A stretch of DNA of 64,000 bases from Promicromonospora sp042731755 (GTDB lineage: Bacteria > Actinomycetota > Actinomycetes > Actinomycetales > Cellulomonadaceae): assembly GCF_042731755.1 (NCBI RefSeq), contig NZ_JBHWLR010000005.1:62001-126000 (forward strand), read 5' to 3'. Of this stretch, positions 1-7,964 are shown piece by piece (the first letter of the stretch is position 1; each line of letters starts with the position of its first letter). A program made the translations under genes and the position numbers. The notes under the pieces are model-generated. The model saw nothing but the letters and a program-made list of their open reading frames with translations. It had not been told where the DNA came from and did not search any database.

Positions 1-524
1 GCGGCGTCCACCACGTGTGGCGGCAGGGCGTGCGGAAGCTCCTCGGCGTCCCGACGCAGGTCCTGCTCCCAGGCGCCCGCCTGGTCCCGCAGCCGCGGCA
101 GGCCCGGGGGTGCGGGAACGGCCAGCCTCCGGCTGATGCGGCCCGCGACGGTGGCGACCTCGTCGCCGTCGTCGACGTCCGCCAGGGTCGAGGTCCGGAC
201 TCGTTCCAGGAGCATCGCGAAGCGCTCGTCGTCCCGCACCCGCAGCAGGACGGCGCCGCGCCCGCCCCACGCGGCGAACGCGTCCGGTTCGTGGACGTTG
301 CCCGGGTGCGGGAACGACACCTTCAGCATCGCGGGCGGCTCGGATCGACGTCGTACGGGAACGATGATGCCCACGCCGCCGTGCAGGACGGCGCCGTCGG
401 GCACGCACTCCCAACCGGCCATGAGTTCGTCCACCATCCCGGGAAGCTCGGCGAGCCACACCGCCCCGAACTCGCCCTCGCGCTCAAGGGTTGTCCGTGC
501 GAACGCCTCCGGCACATCGATCAT
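1..524 (-). CDS. APH(6)/hydroxyurea-kinase-like phosphotransferase, partial (C-terminus off left edge)
   Basis: I translated this reading frame by hand; it is open from the ATG at 524 to the window edge (174 codons, no stop). The start MIDVPEAFART and the segment ELPGMVDELMAGW match the complete paralog at 3027 (MILDVPEQVRKT, ELPGMVDSLAQEW), and PPAMLKVSFP is the ATP-site lysine strand of the aminoglycoside/hydroxyurea kinase family. Members phosphorylate streptomycin-type aminoglycosides or related small molecules in the cytoplasm. The catalytic HGD loop would lie beyond the edge. A TAGGGT -10 box (531-536) lies 6 nt before the ATG, so the mRNA is probably leaderless. The actual substrate cannot be told from sequence. 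Confidence 0.8.
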   Translation of the reverse strand, partial: MIDVPEAFARTTLEREGEFGAVWLAELPGMVDELMAGWECVPDGAVLHGGVGIIVPVRRRSEPPAMLKVSFPHPGNVHEPDAFAAWGGRGAVLLRVRDDERFAMLLERVRTSTLADVDDGDEVATVAGRISRRLAVPAPPGLPRLRDQAGAWEQDLRRDAEELPHALPPHVVDA

Positions 525-560
525 CGGGGCACCCTACGGGCGATCAGCGCGATCCGGTCG

Positions 561-1184
561 TCACGCCCCCAGCCGTCGGCCCAGCACCGGCACGCCGTCG
601 CCCTCCAGGTCCGCGAGCGCCTCGCGCCGTCCCGCCATCGCCATGACCAGGGAGAGCAGCGGACCCGTGGCCGCAGGCCCGTCACCGGTCCGGAACTCCG
701 CGTCCGTGGCGGTCAGCCGGAGCCCCTTGACCAGCGACCTGCTGTTCACCGCGAAGTCCTTGGCCGCGAAGAACCGCGCGACCAGGAGCAGGCCCTCGGC
801 GTCCGGCTCGTGCCTCAGCCCCAGGGGACGGCGGATGTCCTCGGCGTGCACGATCAGCTCGCCCAGCCCGGCCACGCTCTCCCTGCGGGGCAGCGCGATA
901 GGCCCGACGGCGGCGTAGCGCTCCAGCGTCTGCGCGGGCGAGTCCCCGCGGAACTCCTCCAGCCGCCGCTGGTTGTGCACGTCCGCGTCGAAGCGGGCAC
1001 CGGCGATGCTGCGCAGCCAGCCCCAGAACGTCAGCCCCGACGCGGCACCCAGGTGCGCGACGACGTCCTCGACATCCCAGTCGCCGCACAGCGTCGGCGA
1101 GCGCCACTGCTCCGGCGTCAGCGTGCGGAGGTCGGCGACGAGCGCCGCGTGCTCCCGCTCCTGGATCTGCGACGGTCGTGTCAT
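561..1184 (-). CDS. Maleylpyruvate isomerase family mycothiol-dependent enzyme
   Basis: A 207-aa protein of the DinB-like/MDMPI superfamily. The N-terminal block LRTLTPEQWRSPTLCGDWDV followed by VVAHLGAA is the family signature helix pair, with the metal-binding histidine in VAHL and further histidines in the IVHAEDIRRP helix. Relatives are mycothiol-dependent S-transferases or isomerases and many act on electrophiles or drugs. I chose the ATG at 1184 because TAGACT lies 7 nt upstream (leaderless arrangement) and the protein then begins at the usual family length. The longer open frame to 2093 is a shadow. The substrate is unknown. Confidence 0.85.
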   Translation of the reverse strand: MTRPSQIQEREHAALVADLRTLTPEQWRSPTLCGDWDVEDVVAHLGAASGLTFWGWLRSIAGARFDADVHNQRRLEEFRGDSPAQTLERYAAVGPIALPRRESVAGLGELIVHAEDIRRPLGLRHEPDAEGLLLVARFFAAKDFAVNSRSLVKGLRLTATDAEFRTGDGPAATGPLLSLVMAMAGRREALADLEGDGVPVLGRRLGA

Positions 1185-1261
1185 GGCGGACAGTCTAGGA
1201 ACGGGAGACGCCTTGGGAGATCCGGGGCCCTGCCGACATGCCGGGGCTCGACCGCCAGCCG

Positions 1262-1378
1262 GCGGGGAAGTAGTGGCCGTTGTCGAGATCGGCGGGCAGG
1301 CCCAGCCCGCTGCCGATGGCCTCGGCGATCTCGCGGAACGCTGCTCCAGCGCCAGGCGGAACAAGGAAGCTCGAGCAC
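1262..1378 (-). pseudogene. Remnant of an SDR/NAD-dependent epimerase-like gene (C-terminal part)
   Basis: The 333-bp space between the isomerase and the reductase holds pieces of an atypical SDR C-terminus on the minus strand. One frame reads ASLFRLALEQ, the next FREIAEAIGSGLGLP, then directly ADLDNGHYF. In intact relatives these blocks occur in this order but are separated by about a dozen and about 40 residues, and all lie in one frame. I therefore read a frameshift with one deletion after LALE and another after GLGLP. No start or full Rossmann domain remains. This rests on memory of the family, not on an alignment. Confidence 0.5.
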
Positions 1379-1517
1379 GTCGCCGCCGGGTGGCAGCGCG
1401 CGAACGACGCCGTTTCCAAGCGCGGCTGATCGGCTCGGCCGGTGCCAGCGGCACCGATGAGTTTCCCGCGTCGTCCCGGTCTCTGTCTGGAGACCGACCG
1501 ACGGAAAGGCTGGAGCC

Positions 1518-2081
1518 ATGCGGAAACTGCGCTACGGGATGAACGTGAGCCTGGACGGCTACATCGCCGCGCCCGGCGACGACATCGGCTGGAGCGAGCC
1601 GAACGACGAGCTGTTCCAGTGGTGGCTCGACGAGGAGAAGGCGATCGAGCAGTTCCTGTACGGGCGCAAGCTGTGGCAGAACATGAGCTCCTACTGGCCG
1701 ACCGGCGACCAGCAGCCGGACGCCACCCCGGCGCAGATCGAGTTCGCGCGGAACTGGCGGGACACGCCCAAGGTGGTGTTCTCGTCGACGATCGACACGG
1801 TCGACTGGAACGCCCGCCTGTTCGACGGCGACGCGGTCGCGGAGATCACCCGGCTCAAGGCCGAGGACGGCGGGCCCATGCGGGTCGGTGGCGCGGCGAT
1901 CGCCGGGGCCGCCATGCGGGCCGGGCTCATCGACGAGTACGCGGTCGTCACCCATCCGATCCTTCTGGGTGGCGGCAGACCGTTCTTCGCGGCCCTGGAC
2001 GGCTGGGTGAAGCTGAACCTGGTGGAGACACGGACGTTCCCCGGCGGTGTGGTTATGAACCGGTACGAGACGAGGCGCTGA
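1518..2081 (+). CDS. Dihydrofolate reductase family protein (RibD C-terminal fold)
   Basis: A 187-aa protein with the hallmarks of the RibD C-terminal/DHFR-like family: start MRKLRYGMNVSLDGYIAAP, the LYGRKLW strand, and the late nucleotide-binding segment RVGGAAIAGAAMRAGLIDEY followed by HPILLGGGRPFF. These are small cytoplasmic NADPH-dependent reductases of mostly unknown substrate. Folate metabolism should not be assumed. GGAG lies just upstream of the ATG. A second, more distant member of the same family is at 30725-31351. Confidence 0.85.
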   Translation: MRKLRYGMNVSLDGYIAAPGDDIGWSEPNDELFQWWLDEEKAIEQFLYGRKLWQNMSSYWPTGDQQPDATPAQIEFARNWRDTPKVVFSSTIDTVDWNARLFDGDAVAEITRLKAEDGGPMRVGGAAIAGAAMRAGLIDEYAVVTHPILLGGGRPFFAALDGWVKLNLVETRTFPGGVVMNRYETRR

Positions 2082-2156
2082 GCCCGACCTCACCCGATTC
2101 GGACGACGCGCGAGGCCCGTTCCCGACGCATCCTGGCGGCGAGAGTGAGGTCAAAG

Positions 2157-3005
2157 ATGTGTCGTTGGCTCGCGTACTCGGGTTCGCCGGTGCTACTGGA
2201 GGACCTGCTCTACAAGCCGGAGAACTCGCTGGTGGTGCAGAGCAGGCACTCACGGCTGGGCGCGGAGACGATCAACGGTGACGGTTTCGGCGTCGGCTGG
2301 TACGGCGCCCTGGCCGAACCGGGCATCTACCACAGCACCGAGCCGGCCTGGAACGACCGCAACCTGCAGGAGATTTCGGCCCACGCGGCCGCCGGGCGGG
2401 TCTTCGCCCACATCCGTGCCTCGACCGGCACGGACGTGCAGCAGACCAACTGCCATCCGTTCCGCCATCACCGCTGGCTCTGGATGCACAACGGGTCCAT
2501 CGCGGACTTCGCGGCGGTGAAGCGCGACCTGGCGATGGCCGTCGATCCTGCCCTCTACCCGGGGATCGAGGGATCGACGGACTCCGAGGTCTTCTTCTAC
2601 CTGGCCCTGACCTTCGGGCTCGAAGACGACCCTCCCGAAGCAGTGGCCCGAGCGGTCGGCCTCATCGAGGAGACGGGACGACGCCACGGCGTCGAGCACG
2701 CGATCCAGATGACGGTGGCGACGACCGACGGGGAGACCACGTGGGCGTTCCGCTACTCCAGCGTGGGCAAGTCCCGTTCGCTGTTCCACAGCACCGACGT
2801 CTCCACGCTCCGTCACCAGTACCCGGACAACCCCGTGCTGCACGAGCTCTCCGACGACGCACGGCTCGTGGTGTCCGAACCGCTGGGGGACCTGCACGGG
2901 GCGTGGCGGGAGGTGCCGGAGTCGTCATGCCTCGTCGTCCGGGGCGGCCGGGAGGAGCTGCGCGAGTTCGCGCCGACGCCGGCCCCCGAGACCGATCCAC
3001 CGTGA
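2157..3005 (+). CDS. Class II glutamine amidotransferase (EgtC/YafJ-like)
   Basis: A 282-aa protein. Starting at the ATG at 2157 gives MCRWLAYSG, so Cys2 becomes the N-terminal nucleophile after Met removal, as required in class II amidotransferases; the upstream ATG at 2145 would bury it. NGDGFGVGWYG is the oxyanion/glutamine pocket and FAHIRASTG plus NCHPF match the family. The enzyme hydrolyses glutamine or a gamma-glutamyl amide in the cytoplasm, but the acceptor is unknown. It lies 21 bp before the kinase-like gene at 3027. Confidence 0.88.
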   Translation: MCRWLAYSGSPVLLEDLLYKPENSLVVQSRHSRLGAETINGDGFGVGWYGALAEPGIYHSTEPAWNDRNLQEISAHAAAGRVFAHIRASTGTDVQQTNCHPFRHHRWLWMHNGSIADFAAVKRDLAMAVDPALYPGIEGSTDSEVFFYLALTFGLEDDPPEAVARAVGLIEETGRRHGVEHAIQMTVATTDGETTWAFRYSSVGKSRSLFHSTDVSTLRHQYPDNPVLHELSDDARLVVSEPLGDLHGAWREVPESSCLVVRGGREELREFAPTPAPETDPP

Positions 3006-3014
3006 CCGTACGGC

Positions 3015-3020
3015 TAGCCT
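3015..3020 (+). promoter_or_regulatory. Leaderless -10 box for the APH-like gene
   Basis: TAGCCT followed by exactly 6 nt and the GTG start at 3027. It lies just after the amidotransferase stop, so the kinase-like gene can be transcribed separately and without a 5' leader. Confidence 0.5.
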
Positions 3021-3026
3021 GGCGGT

Positions 3027-3914
3027 GTGATCCTCGACGTTCCCGAGCAGGTCCGCAAGACGGTCATAGCCGGCGGGAACGAGTCCTGGCTGGACGAACT
3101 GCCGGGCATGGTCGACTCGCTGGCCCAGGAGTGGTCGCTGACGATCGGGTCCAGCCTCGCGGGCGGTCACGTCGCCCTGGTCGTCGAGGCGACGCAGGTC
3201 GACGGGACTCCGGCGGTCCTCAAGATCGGCGTGCCGGGTCGGGACATCGGGCAGGAAGCCACGCTGCTGCGCCTGGCGGACGGCGAGGGATGCGCCAAGC
3301 TGTTGGGCGAAGACATGGATCGGCAAGCCCTTCTGCTGGAGCGCCTCGGGGCTCCGATGTACGACATCGTGGCCGACCCGGTCAGCCGCCACACCTTGCT
3401 GTGCGACGTGGCGGTTCGCCTGTGGCGTCCGATCGGCCCCGACATCGATCTTCCAACCGGCGCGAACCTGGCTGAGCAGTACGCCCACCGGCTACCAGGA
3501 CTCTGGGAGCAGGCGGGGCGGCCGTGTTCGCCGGCCACCGTGGCGGACGCGCTGGAATGCATGAACCGTCGTCGCCTCGCTCACGACGATCGGTCCGCGG
3601 TTTTGGTCCACGGCGACATCCACGAGCTGAACGCCCTGCAGGCGAGTGACGGCAGCTACAAGCTCATCGATCCAGCCGGGCTGCGGGCCGAACCGGCGTG
3701 CGATCTCGGCACCATCGTGCGTTGCACCCCGGACCTCGGCGACGACCTCCGGGCGCGGACCGAGCGACTGGCATCTCGCACGGGCGTGGATGCCACCGCC
3801 ATCTGGGAATGGGGAACCATCCACCGGGTCTTCAGCGGCGTCTACGCCTGCAGCATCGGCTTTCAGCCCTTCGGCGAGCTGCTGCTGGCCGAAGCGGATC
3901 GCCTCAACGCATAG
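3027..3914 (+). CDS. APH(6)/hydroxyurea-kinase-like phosphotransferase
   Basis: A complete 295-aa protein of the aminoglycoside/hydroxyurea antibiotic kinase family. Visible elements are AVLKIGVPG (ATP lysine strand, about residue 66), VLVHGDIHELNAL (catalytic loop, HGD and downstream Asn, about 193) and YKLIDPAG (metal-binding Asp, about 213). Relatives inactivate streptomycin by 6-phosphorylation or phosphorylate hydroxyurea. Resistance is plausible but not shown. It is clearly related to the partial gene at 1-524, so the region holds a dispersed duplication. GTG start in leaderless arrangement. Confidence 0.88.
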   Translation: MILDVPEQVRKTVIAGGNESWLDELPGMVDSLAQEWSLTIGSSLAGGHVALVVEATQVDGTPAVLKIGVPGRDIGQEATLLRLADGEGCAKLLGEDMDRQALLLERLGAPMYDIVADPVSRHTLLCDVAVRLWRPIGPDIDLPTGANLAEQYAHRLPGLWEQAGRPCSPATVADALECMNRRRLAHDDRSAVLVHGDIHELNALQASDGSYKLIDPAGLRAEPACDLGTIVRCTPDLGDDLRARTERLASRTGVDATAIWEWGTIHRVFSGVYACSIGFQPFGELLLAEADRLNA

Positions 3915-4179
3915 CCACCGGATCGTCCTGCAACCGCAGTTCGGATGCCCGGGCCAGAGAGTCATGGGCGGACGAGCGAACAGAGCGGGGGTCTCGCGAG
4001 AGGCGTTCCGGGTGCTGGCGTTCGCGACGGCGATGAGCCCGGACCTGGCCGCCGTGGGGAAGAACGCCGCGTGTTTCGTGTTCTCTGCTGCCCGTGATAG
4101 AAACGCCTCATCGGGCGTCTACGCAGGTCGCCCCATATTTCGATGGATAATTTAGATGGATGTCGAGGGGTGGAGAGGC
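3915..4179. other. Intergenic region with AT-rich promoter segment
   Basis: No gene is supported here. From about 4090 the base composition becomes distinctly AT-richer than the surroundings. GATAAT (4146-4151) lies 4 nt before the ATG at 4156 and could drive a near-leaderless transcript of the P450 gene. Confidence 0.4.
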
Positions 4180-5412
4180 ATGCCTGACCTGGAACCGCAG
4201 CGGAGCGGGGGCCGGGTCGCGCTGGTGGACCTGACCGGTGCAGAGGACATGACTGCGGCACTGCGCGAGCTGCAGGACCAGTGGGGGCCGGTGGCCCCCG
4301 TGGACCTGGAGCCAGGCGTACCGGGCTGGCTCGTGCTGGGGCACGCCGAGGTCATGGAGGTGATGCGCACCGAGAGCGTCTTCGCCCGGAACCCACGGCA
4401 CTGGAGAGAGCAGCTACCACCGCAGTCGACCCTGCACGCCATCCTGTCCCCGACCGGACGGCGGAACCTGTACTTCTCGGACGGCGCGGAGCACCGGCGG
4501 CTGCGGCTCCCGGTGGACGAGGCGTTCGCCGACATGGACGAGGTCCGGACGGCAGCGCTCGTGCGCGTCGTCTGCGCCCGGCTCATCGACTCGTTCGCCG
4601 CCAAGGGCAGTGCGGACCTGATGGGCGAGTATGCGGCGGCGGTGTCGTTCCTGGCGGTGTCGACCATGTTCGGGTTCGACGAGCGGCAGGGGGTCGACCT
4701 GTTGCGCTGCGCGAGCGAGATCTTCGGGCACGGCGGCGATCCCGTGTCAGCCCTGGTCCGGATGGACCAGATCGTGATGGACCACGTCATCGCGACCCGG
4801 GCGGAGCCAGGCCCGAACCTGACCACCAGCTTCATCGAGCACCCGAATTTCGAGGACGACACCGAGATCGTGCACTCCATGGTGATCGCGATCTGCGCGG
4901 CCAACGAGATGCTCGTGACCTGGATCGCGGCCACACTTCGCCGCATGCTCACCGACCCCCGGTACACCGGTCGCGTCACCGGCGTGCGCCGCGGCCTGGA
5001 CGACGCGATGGACGAGACGCTGTGGAGCGAGCCGCCCGTGGCGAACCTGCCCGCCCGGTACGCCGTGACCGACTGCACCCTCGGCACCGCCCAGATCCGC
5101 GCCGGTGACGCGATAGTGATGGGCGTGGCCGCCGCGAACAACGACCCGCGGGTACGCACCAGCGACGACCTCTTCGAGGCGGGCAACCGGTCGCACCTGT
5201 CCTTCGGCGTCGGGCCGCACGCGTGCCCCGCCAAGCGCCCCGGGCGGCTCGTGGTCAAGATCGCGGTGGAGAGCCTCATGGAGCGGCTCGACCTGAGGCT
5301 CACCGACCCGGTGGTGAAGTGGGCGCCATCGCCGTGGTCCCGCTACCCGTCCACGCTGCCGGTGACGTTCACTCCCGAGCGCCAGGCCGCCCGCACGCCT
5401 GCCCGCGTCTGA
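4180..5412 (+). CDS. Cytochrome P450, CYP157-like, lacking the ExxR motif
   Basis: About 410 aa. The heme loop is FGVGPHACPAKRPG with the axial Cys at about residue 349, so it is a P450. The K-helix motif ExxR is E-T-L-W (279-282), and the I-helix that usually carries AGxxT reads CAANEM near 243. Loss of ExxR is known for the Streptomyces CYP157 family, whose genes sit in conservons or beside CYP156 genes; conservon partners are not visible here. The ATG at 4180 has GGAGAGG just upstream; the ATG at 4156 is an alternative that could be leaderless. It is followed after about 460 bp by a canonical P450-crotonase fusion in the same direction. Confidence 0.85.
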   Translation: MPDLEPQRSGGRVALVDLTGAEDMTAALRELQDQWGPVAPVDLEPGVPGWLVLGHAEVMEVMRTESVFARNPRHWREQLPPQSTLHAILSPTGRRNLYFSDGAEHRRLRLPVDEAFADMDEVRTAALVRVVCARLIDSFAAKGSADLMGEYAAAVSFLAVSTMFGFDERQGVDLLRCASEIFGHGGDPVSALVRMDQIVMDHVIATRAEPGPNLTTSFIEHPNFEDDTEIVHSMVIAICAANEMLVTWIAATLRRMLTDPRYTGRVTGVRRGLDDAMDETLWSEPPVANLPARYAVTDCTLGTAQIRAGDAIVMGVAAANNDPRVRTSDDLFEAGNRSHLSFGVGPHACPAKRPGRLVVKIAVESLMERLDLRLTDPVVKWAPSPWSRYPSTLPVTFTPERQAARTPARV

Positions 5413-5870
5413 CCTGCCACTGGAGCGTCAGACGGCATCGACGTGCGCCTTGCCGTTCACGCAAGTCTTCGTGCGCCATGCCCGCGCGGGGTTCGCCGTC
5501 GGGTCTCCGGGTGCACCGGCGTACGGAACGTCCCGGTGCGCACCCAGGACTCGACCTCGTCCACCGCAGCCTCTCCGAGGCGTCGCACCTCTCCGCCGAC
5601 CGCCCCGGCAATGACGGTGTCGTTCGTGACGAACCGACAGGGGGTCTTCGACACCGGGGTCGGCGTGGCAGGCGGTTGCCGAGGCTGCCAGGTTGCGCCA
5701 ACGGCGCACAAGACTACCCACACCGTCACATGGCTGCCTCATAGTCACTTTTTTACGCAATGGTCACACGGCGACCCGCAAGGGCCCAGTGTTCTGCCCG
5801 GTATGTACGTTATGTTTAACGTTGTCCGTCGGCAGACGAGATGGTGTCTTGGCTGAAGAAGGAGCCCCCA
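5413..5870. other. Intergenic region between the two P450 genes
   Basis: There is no convincing gene. A 90-codon minus-strand frame (5457-5729) has no start signal and no family I recognise. The right part (5740-5825) is AT-richer and carries a palindrome described separately, so it probably holds the promoter of the fusion gene. Confidence 0.4.
5807..5822. promoter_or_regulatory. Palindromic candidate operator upstream of the P450-crotonase gene
   Basis: ACGTTA-TGTT-TAACGT is a perfect 6-bp inverted repeat with a 4-bp spacer, 48 bp before the GTG start. Its size and position suit a TetR-type repressor site. No candidate regulator gene lies next to it. Confidence 0.45.
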
Positions 5871-7958
5871 GTGCCTGACCACAGCGGTAGATCCCGGAAG
5901 ACGACAGACGCCGTCGCGGCCAGTTCGGACCGCGAGTCCCGCCGCCGCGTGACCAAGCTGATCCGGCACCTGAGCACGCCCGAAGGGCGCGCCGACCCCC
6001 ACGCCGTCTACGACGAGCTGCGGGCCATGGGCCCGGCGGTACGCATGCCGTGGGGAGCCTGGATGGTCACCTCGCACGGCGCGAGCCACGAGGTGCTCAG
6101 CGGATCCGGCTGGCGCACCGTGGACGCCGCCTGGCGCACCGCGCGCCAGCCGACGTGGGTGCGGCACCCGGGCCTGAAGTTCCTGCACGACTCCGCGCTC
6201 GGCACCAACCCGCCCGGGCACGCCGGGCTGCGCCGCAGCCTTGGCTCGTTCGTCTCGCCGCAGTCGGTCGCTGACCTCACACCGCAGATCGTCCAGACCG
6301 TCCACGAGTACCTCGACCGGTTCGATGCGGTGCTGCGCGCCGACGGCGAGGCGGACTTCGGGGCCCTGGTCGGCGACCGGCTGCCCATGGCGGTGCTCTG
6401 CATCGTTCTCGGGCTGCCGCGCGAGGACATCCCGCTGCTGTGCGAGATGAGCCGCAAGCTCTCGAACGTGCACGACCTCGCGCCGAGCAAGGCGCGGATG
6501 GCGCAGGCCGACCGTGCGGGCAAGCTGTGGAACGCGTACTGGGAACAGCTCGTCGCCCAGCCCAGACCCCGGCTCCCGGAGGACTCCCCGCTGGGAATGT
6601 GGCTCGACACAGAGACCGACCCCGCGGTGCGCGCGGTGGCCGGCTCCCAGCTCAACGTCATGATCGAGGCGGGCCTCGAGACGACGACGTCCCTGCTGTC
6701 CGACGGCGTGGTGCAGCTCCTGCGCCGGCCCGACCAGGCCACCTGGATGCTCGAGCACCCGGAAGCCGTGCACGGCGCCGTCGAGGAGCTGGTCCGCTTC
6801 GTATCGCCCGTACAGCTCATGACCCGGTACGCGGCGCAGGACACGGAGCTGCCGGGCGGCATCCCGGTGACAGCCGGGCAGATCGTGCACGCCGTGGTCG
6901 CCGCGGCCAACCACGACCCCGACGCCTACGACTCGCCGCACGACCTGAACCTCTCGCGCCCACCCCGCCGCAACCTCGCCTTCGGCGTGGGCATGCACTA
7001 CTGCCTAGGCGCGCCGCTGGCCCGTCTGGAAGCGACGACACTGTTCCCCGAGGTGCTGCAGCGGTTCGATCTCGAGCTCGCCGGGCCAGTGGGCTACGAC
7101 GAGACCCTTGCCTTCCGCGGAACACGTTCGGTGCCGGTACGGCGGCGACCCCGTCCAGCCGCGACCGCGGGTGCTGGTGCGGCGGTGGCCGCTGGTGAGA
7201 GCGCGTCCGCCGCCGGACCCGTCGTGGTCAACCGCGAGGACGCCGTGCTGGTGGTGACCCTCACGCGACCCCACGGCGACAACCGGCTCGACCGAGCGAC
7301 GCTGACCGCCCTGGGCGACGTGCTCACGACGCTGCCCGACGACGTCGCCGCCGTCGTGCTGCGCGCCGAAGGGCGCCACTTCTGCATAGGCGGCGACCTG
7401 GACGAGCTCGGCCAGCTCGCCACCAACGACCCCGATGGCTACCGGAACCTCGTCGAGCTCAGCGACGAGGTGCTGCGCGCCTGGCGCACCTGCCCGGCGG
7501 TGACAGTCGCGGCGCTGCACGGCAACGTCGCCGGAACAGGGCTCGGGCTGGCGGTCGCGAGCGACCTGCGCGTGGCCGCCGAGGACGCACGGTTCCGCGC
7601 GCCCGAGACGGTCGTCAGCATCCCGGTGGGTCCGAGCGAGGTGCTGGACCGCCTGGTCGCCGAGATCGGTTCCGGCCGGACCCGCGCGATGCTGCTGCTC
7701 GGCGATGCCATCAACGCCCAGGAGGCGCTGGAGGGCGGGCTCGTGCAATCCGTCGTCCCGACCGAGAACGTGTGGGCCGAGGCCAAGCGCCTGGCCCGGC
7801 GCATCGCCCGGCGCGACCGGGAGGCTATCCGCGTCACCAAGCAGACGATGGCCCGGCTTCCGCACGACGGTCCCGATCCGACGGAGGGCACCGACGTGTG
7901 GGAAGCACCACTGGCCCAGGCCCTGCGGCGCCGGATCACCCTTGCCGACGCGAAGTAG
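5871..7958 (+). CDS. Cytochrome P450 - enoyl-CoA hydratase/isomerase (crotonase) fusion
   Basis: A 695-aa two-domain protein. Residues about 20-420 are a canonical P450: I-helix AGLETT (267-272), ELVR (306-309) and heme loop FGVGMHYCLG with Cys378. An Ala/Gly-rich linker (about 425-448) leads to a complete crotonase domain: HFCIGGD (503-509) and GTGLGLA (555-561) form the oxyanion hole. The residue matching the second catalytic Glu of enoyl-CoA hydratase is present (E579), while the first is Gly559, 20 residues earlier; this favours an isomerase or other crotonase reaction over hydration. I chose GTG 5871 because AAGGAG (5859-5864) is 6 nt upstream; the in-frame ATG at 5841 has no such site. 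Role unknown; oxidation of an acyl-CoA-like substrate is an inference. Confidence 0.88.
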   Translation: MPDHSGRSRKTTDAVAASSDRESRRRVTKLIRHLSTPEGRADPHAVYDELRAMGPAVRMPWGAWMVTSHGASHEVLSGSGWRTVDAAWRTARQPTWVRHPGLKFLHDSALGTNPPGHAGLRRSLGSFVSPQSVADLTPQIVQTVHEYLDRFDAVLRADGEADFGALVGDRLPMAVLCIVLGLPREDIPLLCEMSRKLSNVHDLAPSKARMAQADRAGKLWNAYWEQLVAQPRPRLPEDSPLGMWLDTETDPAVRAVAGSQLNVMIEAGLETTTSLLSDGVVQLLRRPDQATWMLEHPEAVHGAVEELVRFVSPVQLMTRYAAQDTELPGGIPVTAGQIVHAVVAAANHDPDAYDSPHDLNLSRPPRRNLAFGVGMHYCLGAPLARLEATTLFPEVLQRFDLELAGPVGYDETLAFRGTRSVPVRRRPRPAATAGAGAAVAAGESASAAGPVVVNREDAVLVVTLTRPHGDNRLDRATLTALGDVLTTLPDDVAAVVLRAEGRHFCIGGDLDELGQLATNDPDGYRNLVELSDEVLRAWRTCPAVTVAALHGNVAGTGLGLAVASDLRVAAEDARFRAPETVVSIPVGPSEVLDRLVAEIGSGRTRAMLLLGDAINAQEALEGGLVQSVVPTENVWAEAKRLARRIARRDREAIRVTKQTMARLPHDGPDPTEGTDVWEAPLAQALRRRITLADAK

Positions 7959-7964
7959 CGACTC

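Noticed and set aside
15..1460. Plus-strand open frame of 481 codons at the left end
   Set aside because: Its translation is a low-complexity shadow of two minus-strand genes with recognisable families.
3965..3974. GCGGACGAGC, identical to 10 bp of the rnpB 3' end, as a second attachment site
   Set aside because: Ten bases in GC-rich DNA is near chance and the match does not extend into the rest of the rnpB end.
5457..5729. A 90-codon minus-strand gene between the P450 genes
   Set aside because: No ribosome site or leaderless promoter, no family recognised, and the composition is like other shadow frames.
4156..7958. A full conservon around the P450 genes
   Set aside because: No sensor kinase-like, roadblock, DUF742 or GTPase gene is present nearby, so only the P450 similarity remains.
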